A stretch of DNA of 64,000 nucleotides from Aquabacterium sp. J223 (GTDB lineage: Bacteria > Pseudomonadota > Gammaproteobacteria > Burkholderiales > Burkholderiaceae_C), in the NCBI RefSeq assembly GCF_024666615.1, contig NZ_CP088297.1, positions 620,001 to 684,000 on the forward strand. Direction: 5' to 3'. Below the pieces are notes generated by a model, which did not search any database, had not been told where the DNA came from, and worked only from the letters and a program-made list of their open reading frames with translations. Positions within the stretch are counted from its first letter, which is position 1. Each line of letters opens with the position of its first letter. The position numbers were made by a program, and so were the translations under genes. Of the stretch, positions 48,801-58,000 are shown in pieces.

Positions 48801-49929
48801 GGCGGGTTCCCTGGTCCAACAATCCGGAGCGGCAGAGGGCGGTGCCGATGCCGCGCAACGCGCGTTCGGCCGCGGCCAGCGACGGTTCGCCGCGGGTGCA
48901 GGCGGCCAGCACGATGCGCTGGTCGCGGCCCAGCCGCGGCACGGTGATGACGCCCGAGTCGCACGTGCGCTCGCGCTGCGTGCCGGTCTTGTGGGCGAAG
49001 CGCACGCCCTTGGGCAGGCCGGCGCGCACCCGTTGTGGGCCGGTGCGCGAGCGCTCCATGAGCGCCAGCAGCCAGCGCGTGCGGCGGTCGTCCAGCACCT
49101 CGCCTCGGGCGAACCGGGTCAGCAGTTCGCCGTACGCGTCCAGCCGCGCCGAGTTCAGCCCGCCGGCGTAGTACGCGTCGTAGGCCGGGCGCAGGCCGGG
49201 CAGGCGGAACTCGCCGGCCGGCACGCCGAGCCGCCGCGCCAGCACCTGCAGCCGCTCCGCCTCGCCCGGCTGCGCCCGCAGCAGCAGGAAGTCGCGCCCG
49301 CTCAGGCTGCGCGCTGCCGGCGTGAGCTGGCCGTAGACCTCGCGTCGCACGTCGGCCAGCGTGGTGATGGGGCGGAAGCCGGCCGGCACCGCGGCCTGCG
49401 TCGTGTCCTGCACCAGCCGGTTGACCTGGTCCAGGCCGGTCAGCCCGATCAGCATGTCGCTGGCGGTGTTGTCGCTCCAGACCATCATCTGCTCGAGCAG
49501 CTCGCGCACGGTCAGCGAGGTGCCCACCGGGTGCCGGTTCGTGCTGCCCGCGCCGTCGACGTAGTCGTCGGCGCGCAGGGTCAGGCGGGTGTCGAGGTCG
49601 TAGGCACCATGCTGCACGTCGCGCAGCACGGCCAGCGCCACCGGCAGCTTGACGGTGGAGGCCAGGTACCACAGCTCGTCGGCGCGGTGCCCGGCGGCGA
49701 CGCCGCTGTCCAGGTCGCGCACGTAGACGCCGAACTGCAGCGGGCTGGCGGCTTCCAGCGTGGCGAGCGCGGCCTGCAGCCGGGCCGGCCAGTCGGCGGC
49801 CGGGCCGGGCGGCGCGGCCCAGGCGGCGGCGCCCGGCCACCCCAGCAGGGCGAGCAGCAGCAGGCCGGCGCTGCCCGGGCGGGCCAGCGCCCGGCGGGCG
49901 GTGTGAAGCAGGCGGGCGCGGATCGGCAT
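48724..49929 (-). CDS. Exported class A beta-lactamase-fold serine hydrolase (copy 2)
   Basis: Paralogue of the preceding gene, 401 residues. The signal peptide is MPIRARLLHTARRALARPGS plus GLLLLALLGWPG and AAAWA. Motifs are STVK (Ser91-Lys94), SDN (150-152, VWSDNTASD) and KTG in RFAHKTGTQRERT, with a matching Cys pair (RTCDSG, LAACTRG). It shares with copy 1 the segments LGVP, YDxYYxxGLNxAxLxAYG and ADVRREVYGQL. The last 25 codons extend over the start of copy 1, so the two are tightly coupled. No clear ExxLN loop. Function probably shared or divided; substrate unknown. The start is the only ATG that gives a signal peptide. Confidence 0.82.
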   Translation of the reverse strand: MPIRARLLHTARRALARPGSAGLLLLALLGWPGAAAWAAPPGPAADWPARLQAALATLEAASPLQFGVYVRDLDSGVAAGHRADELWYLASTVKLPVALAVLRDVQHGAYDLDTRLTLRADDYVDGAGSTNRHPVGTSLTVRELLEQMMVWSDNTASDMLIGLTGLDQVNRLVQDTTQAAVPAGFRPITTLADVRREVYGQLTPAARSLSGRDFLLLRAQPGEAERLQVLARRLGVPAGEFRLPGLRPAYDAYYAGGLNSARLDAYGELLTRFARGEVLDDRRTRWLLALMERSRTGPQRVRAGLPKGVRFAHKTGTQRERTCDSGVITVPRLGRDQRIVLAACTRGEPSLAAAERALRGIGTALCRSGLLDQGTRHDTVCPDDLPALPLAPPRGAAGPRP

Positions 49930-49976
49930 CGCCCGTGCGGGGGCAAGCACTGCACCCAGGGAAGCGCCCGGCCGCC

Positions 49977-51365
49977 TCAGGCCCTGGCGTCGCGGTCGCT
50001 GCGCGCGGCCACGCGCCGCGTGCCCCACCAGGTCAGCGCCCACAGCGCCACCCCAACGGCCAGCAGCACGCCGGCCACTTCGTACTGCACCATGGCGCGG
50101 CCGGTCCACGGCCCGGCCAGGAAGGCGCAGGACAGCCCGCCGAGCACCGGCAGCACCGTCGGCGTGCGGAAGTGGCGGTGCGCCACCGCGTCGCGCCGCA
50201 GCACCAGTACCGCCACGTTGACGACGGTGAACACGCACAGCAGCAGCAGCGCCGTGGTGCCGCCCAGCGCCGGCACCTCGCCGACGAAGGTGATGAGGCC
50301 GAAGGCCAGCAGCGTGGTGAAGACGATGGCCACCCACGGCGTGCGCCGGCCGTGGTGGACCCGGCCCAGCGCGGCGGGCAGCACGCCCTCGCGGCTCATG
50401 CCGTAGACCAGCCGGCTGGCCATCAGCATGTTGATCAGCGCGCTGTTGGCCACCGCGAACATGGTGATGACGCCGAAGACCGCCAGCGGGAAGTCCGGTG
50501 CGCCGGCCCGCACCACCTTCAGCAGCGGCGTTTCGCCCTCGCCCAGCTCGGCCGCCGGCACCAGCGCGATGGCCGACACCGACACCAGCACGTAGATCAA
50601 GCCGGTGATCACCAGGCCGGTGAGCAGCACCTTGGGGAAGTGGCGCACGGGGTCCTTGCACTCCTCGGCCATGTTCACCGAGTCTTCGAAGCCCACCATG
50701 GCGAAGAAGGCCAGCGTGGTGGCGCCGATCACCGACCAGAACAGCCCGCGCTCGCTGGGGGCGAACTCCAGCGCCCGCGACACGTCGCCCTGGCCGCTGC
50801 CGATGGCGGCCAGGCCGATGAAGATGATGATGAGCAGGCCGGTCAGCTCGACGCAGGTGAGCAGCACGTTGAACTTCACGCTCTCGCCCACGCCGCGCAG
50901 GTTGACCGCCGCCACCAGCGCCATGAAGCCGAGGCCGATGGCGGTGATGCCGGCGCCCGACAGCCCGAGCCCGAAGGCGCCCGACAGGTTGGCCGCGAAG
51001 GCCCGCGAGGCGGTGGAGGCCGAGGTGATGCCCGAGCACATCACCGCGAAGGCGACCAGGAAGGTGACGAAGTGGATGCCGAAGGCCTTGTGCGCGTACA
51101 GCGCCGCGCCGGCGGCCTTGGGGTACTTCGTCACCAGCTCCAGGTAGCTGAAGGCGGTGATCAGCGCCACCACGAAGGCGACGACGAAGGGCAGCCACAC
51201 CGCGCCGCCCACCTGCTTGGCCACCTGGCCGGTCAGCGCGTAGATGCCGGTGCCCAGGATGTCGCCGACGATGAACAGCAGCAGCAGCCAGGGGCCCATC
51301 ACCCGGTGCAGGGCGGGCTGGCCATCGGGGCGAGCGGGGACGGGGGCGGCAACGTCGGTCGTCAT
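49977..51365 (-). CDS. APC-family amino-acid permease
   Basis: The 462-residue permease has twelve hydrophobic helices and the APC signature in helix 1 (GPWLLLLFIVGDILGTGIYAL), an intracellular loop SYLELVTKYPKAAGAALYAHKAFG and VGFEDSVNMAEECKDPVRHFPK in the middle. It resembles cationic or aromatic amino-acid importers, but the specificity is not determined by what I can see. An ATG at 51419 is possible; 51365 is favoured by a GGAAGGA ribosome site and by the usual short cytoplasmic N terminus. It lies 47 bases upstream of the second hydrolase in the same orientation. Confidence 0.88.
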   Translation of the reverse strand: MTTDVAAPVPARPDGQPALHRVMGPWLLLLFIVGDILGTGIYALTGQVAKQVGGAVWLPFVVAFVVALITAFSYLELVTKYPKAAGAALYAHKAFGIHFVTFLVAFAVMCSGITSASTASRAFAANLSGAFGLGLSGAGITAIGLGFMALVAAVNLRGVGESVKFNVLLTCVELTGLLIIIFIGLAAIGSGQGDVSRALEFAPSERGLFWSVIGATTLAFFAMVGFEDSVNMAEECKDPVRHFPKVLLTGLVITGLIYVLVSVSAIALVPAAELGEGETPLLKVVRAGAPDFPLAVFGVITMFAVANSALINMLMASRLVYGMSREGVLPAALGRVHHGRRTPWVAIVFTTLLAFGLITFVGEVPALGGTTALLLLCVFTVVNVAVLVLRRDAVAHRHFRTPTVLPVLGGLSCAFLAGPWTGRAMVQYEVAGVLLAVGVALWALTWWGTRRVAARSDRDARA

Positions 51366-51443
51366 GCGGTCCTTCCGGCGCGCAGGGTGTTCGCGCGCAC
51401 CGGTGGTGACAGGCAACAACGGTACCTTGCCCGCCGCCCCGGC

Positions 51444-52052
51444 TCAGCCCGCCGGCGGCGCGTCCCGGTCGCGCGGCGGCAGCGCGTCTCGGAAGACGTC
51501 GAACGTCTTCCACGCCGGCACCGGCGGCTCGTACGCCGGCCGCGGCGCGTACACCGAGTGCTCGACGAGGTCCATCCGGTGGAGGTAGCGGGGGCAGTTC
51601 GGGAAGATGAGGCCGGCCGTCACCCGGACGATGAACACCGCGCCGGGAAACTCGTCGCGCAGCGGGTCGTCTTCCCGGACCTGCGCGGTGCCGTTCACCC
51701 GGATCCGCTTCGGCGCCTGGAAGTCGATGAACAGCAGGCCGACCTGCGGGTTCACCAGCACGTTGCCCCAGCTGCGGTACATGCCATTGCCGTCGTAGTC
51801 GGGGATGGCCAGCGTGCGGTCGTCGAGCACGCGCACGAACCCCGGCAGGCCGCCCTTGTACGAACAGTCGGGCTGGCCCAGCGCGTCGGCGCTGGCCACG
51901 AACACCATCGGGCAGCGTGCGATGAAGGCCCGGTCCTCCTCGGTGAACGCCCGCCGGCAGGTCACCTGTTGCAGACGGTCGGCCAGCGCCCGGGTCTCCC
52001 GGGCGTCCTGCAACCGCCGCATGCCGTCGTGGTACAGCGGGGCGTCGTCCAT
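51444..52052 (-). CDS. Pyridoxamine 5'-phosphate oxidase-like flavin-binding protein
   Basis: The 202-residue protein belongs to the PNPOx-like split-barrel family: FVASADALGQPDCSYKGGLPGFV, LAIPDYDGNGMYRSWGNVLVNPQVGLLFIDF (landmarks GNGMYRSWGN and NPQVGLLFIDF) and RIRVNGTAQV. These proteins bind FMN or heme and often have no known substrate. It is a soluble cytoplasmic protein. It precedes the permease by 78 bases on the same strand. The start at 52052 follows a GGAGG site. Confidence 0.87.
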   Translation of the reverse strand: MDDAPLYHDGMRRLQDARETRALADRLQQVTCRRAFTEEDRAFIARCPMVFVASADALGQPDCSYKGGLPGFVRVLDDRTLAIPDYDGNGMYRSWGNVLVNPQVGLLFIDFQAPKRIRVNGTAQVREDDPLRDEFPGAVFIVRVTAGLIFPNCPRYLHRMDLVEHSVYAPRPAYEPPVPAWKTFDVFRDALPPRDRDAPPAG

Positions 52053-52303
52053 GGGGCCTCCTGGAGGGTCGTGAGCCGTTGACGCGAGGGTCGGCCGGCG
52101 GGACGGCTGGGGGTCAGCCGTTGGCTAAGCGGCGGCGGTCAGTGTCGGGTCGACGACAAGGTTCTTCAACAGCCGGCCGACGAATGGAGCTACCGGGCGT
52201 GCCTTTCGCCAGGGTGGCGGCCTGCGGTGCCCGCCATCTGGCCGCGGCGGTGTTCGCCCTTGCATGCATTGGCGAACGCCACAGTCGGTTCTGCTGCGAT
52301 GGA

Positions 52304-52912
52304 TCACTCGGCGCCAAAAAGCCAGCGCGCCAAGCGACGTGGTTTGGACGGACCGTATGTCGACAGCAGAGCGCCAATGTCCGCATAGGCTGCGTTCTGT
52401 TTGAGTGCGAACATGAGCCCGAGAAAGCTGGTGACGTGGGTGGAAAGGCTTGATGACTTGTCAGGATTGCTTTGCCAGCGATTCTTCAAATCCTCCAAGG
52501 TGGACGCCATGGTCTTGCTGGCAAAGGTCCACTCGTCGCTCGCCTTATGCAGTTCGCGCCATCTGGAAAAGGCCCAGTAAACATAGAGTCGCGTCGGCAC
52601 GTAGCCTTCGTACCAGGCCAAGAATTGATCGAACTGCAGGCTCCAGAATCTGTCGAAGAACATGTCGGATTCGATGTCGATCCGCTGCGGCGACCAAGCG
52701 CTGGTCATCTTGGCGTCACGCTCTCGGTGTGCGGTCAGCAATTCGGTCCTCTTCTTTTGAAGCTCGTCGAACTGCTTGTGAAAGTGGATGACAAGATCGG
52801 CCTGCTTGTTTCGAAGACCGAATCGTGTGTTGGCATAAACGACCGCCAGTGCAAGACACGAGGTGACGATTGGAATGAGCTTCCAGAAGGTTTCGTAGTC
52901 GGCGGTTGTCAT
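52304..52912 (-). CDS. Low-GC hypothetical protein with one N-terminal membrane helix
   Basis: The 202-residue protein has a short N terminus, one hydrophobic helix (LIPIVTSCLALAVVYANTRF, about residues 12-31) and a charged cytoplasmic domain (KQADLVIHFHKQFDELQKKR, RIDIESDMFFDRFWSLQFDQ, RLYVYWAFSRWRELHKASDE). I recognise no family, although the aromatic FDQFLAWYEGYVP and WSLQF segments look structured. Base composition differs from the neighbours: 52441-52500 holds only 28 G/C in 60 bases while the flanks are well above 65 percent. This suggests recent transfer. A GGGAGG ribosome site precedes the ATG at 52912. Such small membrane-anchored helical proteins occur in phage-defence contexts, but nothing here proves that. 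Confidence 0.7.
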   Translation of the reverse strand: MTTADYETFWKLIPIVTSCLALAVVYANTRFGLRNKQADLVIHFHKQFDELQKKRTELLTAHRERDAKMTSAWSPQRIDIESDMFFDRFWSLQFDQFLAWYEGYVPTRLYVYWAFSRWRELHKASDEWTFASKTMASTLEDLKNRWQSNPDKSSSLSTHVTSFLGLMFALKQNAAYADIGALLSTYGPSKPRRLARWLFGAE

Positions 52913-53154
52913 GGGGCCTCCCGGGATGGCGCCTTCCGAGCGCTGACGTGAAGGGGCGAACCGCGGTACTTGCCCTCGGTGTCTGGGCTCCTTCCCATTC
53001 CCGGATGCTGCCCTGCGGTCCGCTCGGCGTGAAGACCAAAAGGCTCCCCCGTTCGCCGGATGCCCGAAAGCGACCGGCGGCCTCATGCGGCGGACCGGCC
53101 TATTGCCGGCAGGGGTAGTCGGAAGAAAGACGATGCAGCGCGACGTGCCGCGCA

Positions 53155-54141
53155 TCACCCGCGACGGGCAGCCACCCCACCCGCCACCCCCACCACATGC
53201 GGCCGCAGCTCCTCCGGGTGCTGCCGCAGGTAGCCGATCAGCGAGCGCCGCTTCTCCGGCCCGCGCACGCCTTCGACGGCCGCGGCGGGCGCGTCGCCCA
53301 GCAGTTCGGGCATCTGGCGGGCGGCACGGGCGTAGACCGCCGCCCACAGCTTCTTCACGGTGTGGATGGAGATGTCCAGCAGGGCGGCGATCTCCTCGTC
53401 GGATTCGTCGCCCACCGCGCGACGCAGCAGGCGGCGCTCTGCCGCCGAGAAGAAGCAGCGCGGCGCGCGGTGCTCGAACACGTCGCGCAGGTGGCTGCCG
53501 GGCAGCATCGCCAGCGCCTCGGCGCGGGTGAGACCGAACAGGCGCGGCCCGTCGGCGCCGCCGGGCGCCAGCGCGGTGGGCTGCTCGCGGTGGCCCATGC
53601 TGCGCATCACGTCCTGCTCGGGGCCCCAGGCCTCCTGCCAGAGCACGCCGATGCGGTGGCCGGCATGGGCGTGGCGGAAGGCGCTCATCGCCACCGACAG
53701 CAGGCTCATGGTGCGCGGGTCGTCGAAGGCCATGTGCCGCTGCTGGTAGTGCAGCACCAGGAAGGCCACGCCGTCGCCCTCGCCGCCGTTGAGCCTGGCC
53801 AGCGTGGCGTCGTCGGGCAGGCGCAGGCGGCCGGCCAGCAGGTCGGCGTAGACATGCCGCGCCACGCCGGGCGGGGCGTCGCCGCCGCGCAGCCGCCGCG
53901 CCCAGCCGTCGTCCAGCGCGATGGCCATGCCCATGGCCAGCAGACGCTGGCCGGGCGGGGCGGCGAGGTCCTCGATGACGTCGGCGTTGAAGCCGGGCTC
54001 CAGCAGCAGCCGGCGCCACAGCGCGGGCAGCGCCTCGCGCTGCGCGGCCGAGAGCGGCAGCCAGGCGGGCAGCAGGTCGAGGGCGTCGGTGAAGTCGGCC
54101 GGTTGCAGGAACCGGTGGCGCAGCGAGAAGGGCGGGGACAT
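53155..54141 (-). CDS. LuxR-type regulator with an unrecognised N-terminal domain
   Basis: The 328-residue protein ends in a LuxR/GerE DNA-binding helix-turn-helix (FFSAAERRLLRRAVGDESDEEIAALLDIS, landmarks DEEIAALLDISIHTVKKLW). The first 230 residues (ADFTDALDLLPAWLP, GQRLLAMGMAIALDDGWARR, LVLHYQQRHMAFDDPRTMSL, HRIGVLWQEAWGPEQDVMRS) are neither a classical autoinducer nor a receiver domain; they look like an enzyme-like or GNAT-like sensor. It is divergent from a PEP-CTERM gene (255 bases), and such regulator/PEP-CTERM pairs suggest direct control. The ATG at 54141 is used; one at 54255 would add 38 basic residues. Confidence 0.8.
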   Translation of the reverse strand: MSPPFSLRHRFLQPADFTDALDLLPAWLPLSAAQREALPALWRRLLLEPGFNADVIEDLAAPPGQRLLAMGMAIALDDGWARRLRGGDAPPGVARHVYADLLAGRLRLPDDATLARLNGGEGDGVAFLVLHYQQRHMAFDDPRTMSLLSVAMSAFRHAHAGHRIGVLWQEAWGPEQDVMRSMGHREQPTALAPGGADGPRLFGLTRAEALAMLPGSHLRDVFEHRAPRCFFSAAERRLLRRAVGDESDEEIAALLDISIHTVKKLWAAVYARAARQMPELLGDAPAAAVEGVRGPEKRRSLIGYLRQHPEELRPHVVGVAGGVAARRG

Positions 54142-54396
54142 CGGGAACAGCCGGAAAACCCCGAGCAGGCCTGCGGCGCCGGGCAGGCCTGCCGGGGGAA
54201 AGCGGCCGCGGATTTTCCTTGTTTCCAAAGGTGTCGGCGTGCACGGAATCCCCAAGCCGCGGGGGCCATTTACCCTTTTTCAGCCATGGCCGCGGGCGGC
54301 CGTCGCGGGAACCATGCCGACCGGCCTCCAGCCCGTCAGCGCCGCTGCCGGGTGGCGGGCCCCCACCTTCCACAAGAACGCACGACTGAGGAAACC

Positions 54397-55035
54397 ATGA
54401 CGTCCCGCCCGATCCGTTTGCCCGCCCTGCCCGCCCTGGCCGCCCTGTCCCGCCTGAGCGCCCTGGCCGCCGCCGCCCTCGCCGTGGCCGGCCCGGCCGC
54501 CGCCGCCAGCTTCACCTACAGCGGCAACATCAGCTTCCACAACGACGTGATCCGCGTCGGCTTCAGCCTGGCGCAGGACGCGACCAACGTGCGGGTGTGG
54601 ACCGATTCGTTCATGGGCGGCCAGAACTTCGATCCCATCACCGCGGTGTGGAACGGCCGCACCGGGGCCTTCATCGCCGACAACGACGACAACGCCGCCA
54701 TCGCGCCGGGCCAGACGCGCTACGACTCGGGCCTGGTGTTCTCGAGCCTGGCGGCCGGCGACTACGTCTTCACCGTGGCCACCTACCCCAACGACCGCCG
54801 GGGCACCAGCCTGGCCAACGGCTTCGTGCTCGACAACGCCGCGCCGATCGCCATGGCCAACTGGTGCCAGCCGTCCAACGGCTGCGGCATGGGCACCTTC
54901 TTCCGCGTCAACCTGAGCGGTGTGGACAGCACCATCCCGCCGGTGCAGGCCATCCCGGAGCCCGAGACCTACGCGCTGATGCTGGGCGGCCTGGCCGCGC
55001 TCGGCGCCGCGGTGCGGCGCCGCCGCCAGGGCTGA
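54397..55035 (+). CDS. PEP-CTERM sorting-domain exported protein (DVUA0089-like)
   Basis: The 212-residue protein has a signal peptide (ALSRLSALAAAALAVAGPAAA), a beta-sandwich-like body (SFTYSGNISFHNDVIRVGFSL, FIADNDDNAAIAPGQTRYDS, YVFTVATYPNDRRGTSLANGF) with one Cys pair (NWCQPSNGCGMG), and the C-terminal tail QAIPEPETYALMLGGLAALG with RRRRQG. The body resembles DVUA0089-family surface proteins. Exosortase-dependent anchoring is expected. The ATG at 54397 follows GAGGAAACC. Upstream 255 bases are shared with the divergent LuxR gene and may contain its operator. It is convergent with the oxidoreductase gene. Confidence 0.86.
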   Translation: MTSRPIRLPALPALAALSRLSALAAAALAVAGPAAAASFTYSGNISFHNDVIRVGFSLAQDATNVRVWTDSFMGGQNFDPITAVWNGRTGAFIADNDDNAAIAPGQTRYDSGLVFSSLAAGDYVFTVATYPNDRRGTSLANGFVLDNAAPIAMANWCQPSNGCGMGTFFRVNLSGVDSTIPPVQAIPEPETYALMLGGLAALGAAVRRRRQG

Positions 55036-55039
55036 CGCC

Positions 55040-58000
55040 TCAGCCCTGCGCCCGAGCCGGCGCCGGCGGGCGCCGCACCAGCGTGCGCCACTGCGTCATC
55101 AGCGCCTGCCAGCGCGGCCGCACTTCGGCCAGGTGGCGGGCCTTGACCGGGCCGAAGCCACGGATGCGCTCCGGCAGGCGCGCGATCTCCAGCGCCAGCG
55201 CCAGGTTGTCGGCGCGCAGGTCGGGCAGCAGCTCGGTGATGGCCGCGCGGTATTCGCCGACCAGCGCCCGCTCGGTGCGCCGCTCCTCGGTGCGGCCGAA
55301 GGGGTCGAACGGCGTGCCGCGCAGCACCTTCAGCCGCGCCAGCCAGGGGTAGACGGCGCCCAGCCACGGCCCGAAGCGCAGCTTGCGCGGCCGGCCCTGC
55401 GCGTCGAGCCGGCGGGCCAGCCCCGGCGGCGCCAGGTGCCAGTGCGGCCGGCCGCCGTCGAACTCGCGCTGCAGCCGCTCGGCGAAGGCGGGGTCGGCGT
55501 GCAGCCGGGCCACCTCGTACTCGTCCTTGTAGGCCATCAGCTTGTGCAGGCCCTCGGCCACCGCCTGCGCCAGGCGGGTCGAGCCGAGCGGCGCCTCGGC
55601 CAGGCGCACCTGGGCGACGAAGGCGCGGAAGGTGTCGGCGTAAGCGGCACTTTGGTAGGCCGCCAGCCGCTGCGCGCGGTCGTCGATCAGCGCCTCGATG
55701 CCCAGCCTGCGGTGCAGCTGGATGACCTGCGCGCCGGTGTTCGGCCGGGGCAGCGAGGCCGGGTCGTGGGCGGCCCGCCGGCCCCATTCGAAGGCCGCCT
55801 GGTTGCGCTGCGGCTGCACGCCGTTGAGCACCATCGCCTGCCGGATGGCGGCGCGGCTCAACGGGATCAGCCCGCGCTGCCAGGCATGGCCCAGCAGCAG
55901 CGGGTTGGCATAGACCGCGTCGCCCAGCAGCGCCACCGACAGCGCCTCGGCGTCCACCGCCCACAGGCGAGCCGCCGCCTCGCGCAGCCGCTGCTCGCAG
56001 GCGGCGGCGGGGTACTGCCAATCCGGCTGCTGCAGCAGCGCCGCGGTGGGCGTGGGGTGGGTGTTCAGCACCACCCGGCTGCGCTGCGGGTGCAGCGCCT
56101 GCAGCGTGACCGGCAGCGCCGCCACCAGGCCGTCGCAGGCCAGCAGCAGGTCGGCCTGGGCGGCGTCGATCTTGGTCGTGCGCAGGGCGTCGGCGGCCCC
56201 GGCCACCTGCACGTGCGACCAGGTGGCACCGCCCTTCTGCGCCAGGCCGGCGGCGTCCTGCGTCACCACCGCCTTGCCGTCGAGGTGGGCCGCCATGCCG
56301 AGCAATTGGCCGAGCGTGATGACGCCGGTGCCGCCGACACCGGCGACCACGCAGCGCCAGCCGGCGCCGGCGTCGGGCAGCGTGGGCTCGGGCAGCGGCG
56401 GCAGCGCATCGACGTCGGCCGCTGAGGCCGGAGCGGCGGCCTTCGGCTGGCGCGGCACGGCGCCCTCCAGCGTGACGAAGCTGGGGCAGAAGCCGTGCAG
56501 GCAGGACAGGTCCTGGTTGCAGGCGCTCTGGTTGATGCGGCGCTTGCGGCCGAGCGGCGTTTCCACCGGCTCCACGGCCAGGCAGTTGCTCTGCACCGAG
56601 CAGTCGCCGCAGCCCTCGCACACCGCTTCGTTGATGACCACCCGGACGCCGGCATCGGCCAGCGTGCCGCGCTTGCGGCGCCGGCGCTTCTCGGTGGCGC
56701 AGGTCTGCTCGTAGACGATGACGGTGCAGCCCGGCACCTCGCGCAGCGTGCGCTGCACCGCGTCCAGGTCCTCCCGCGGGTGCAGGGCGACGTCCGCCGG
56801 CAGGCCGGCGTCGCGCCACGGGTCGATGCGGTCGCTGACCAGCACCACCCGCGTCACGCCCTCGGCCTGCAGCTCGCGGATCAGCGCCGGCACGCGCAGC
56901 GTGCCGTCCACCGGCTGGCCGCCGGTCATCGCCACCGCGTCGTTGAAGAGGATCTTGTAGGTGATGTTGACCCCGGCCGCGACCGCCTGCCGCACCGCCA
57001 GCACGCCGGAATGGAAGTAGGTGCCGTCGCCCAGGTTGGCGAAGACATGGGCGTCCTTCGTGAAGGGCGCCTGACCGACCCAGGCCACGCCTTCGCCGCC
57101 CATCTGGCTGAAGGTCTCGGTCTGCCGGTCCATCCACAGCGCCATGTAGTGGCAGCCGATGCCGGCCATCGCGCGCGAGCCCTCGGGCACCCGGGTGCTG
57201 GTGTTGTGCGGGCAGCCGGCGCAGAACCAGGGCGCGCGTTCGCCCGTCGCCCCGGCCCCGGCCGCGGTGGAGGCCTGCACCGCCTGCTCGCGGCGCGCGG
57301 CGGCGTCCAGCACCGACAGGTGCGCGGCCATGCGCGCCTGCACGTCCGCCGGCACGCCCAGGCGCTGCAGGCGCCTGGCGATGGCGCGGGCGATGAGGGC
57401 CGGCGTCAGGTCGGCCTTGGCGCGCAGCAGCCAGTGGTCGGCCGGCTGGCCCCAGCTCCATTCGCCGCCGCTGTGGTCGCCGTCGGGTTCGTCGAACTTG
57501 CCCAGCACGTTGGGCCGCACGTCGGGCCGCCAGTTGTAGAGCTCCTCCTTCAACTGGTACTCGATGAGCTGGCGCTTCTCCTCGACGACCAGGATCTCCT
57601 GCAGCCCCTGCGCGAACTCGCGGGTGGTGCGCGCCTCCAGCGGCCAGGGCACCGCCACCTTGTGCAGCCGCAGGCCGATGCGCCGGCAGGCGGCGTCGTC
57701 CAGGCCCAGGTCGTGCAACGCCTGGCGGGTGTCGTTGTAGGCCTTGCCGCTGGCGATGAGGCCGAAGCGGTCGGCCGGCCCGGCGACGACGTCGTGGTTG
57801 AGCCGGTTGGCCCGCACGTAGGCCAGCGCGGCGTACCACTTGTGGTCCATCAGCCGCGCCTCCTGCTCCAGCGGCGTGTCCGGCCAGCGGATGTGCAGCC
57901 CGCCCGCGGGCAGCGGGAAGTCGTCGGGCAGCACGATGCGCACGCGGTCGGGGTCGATCTCCACCGACGACGACGACTCGACGATCTCCTGGATGGTCTT

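Noticed and set aside
47691-49929. Beta-lactam resistance genes
   Set aside because: SxxK, SDN and KTG are present but the class A ExxLN deacylation motif is not recognisable, so a resistance call is not supported.
52125-52307. A 60-codon minus-strand gene downstream of the low-GC protein
   Set aside because: No ribosome site, no recognisable family and a Pro/Arg-rich body; at most a gene remnant, reported as a low-interest finding.
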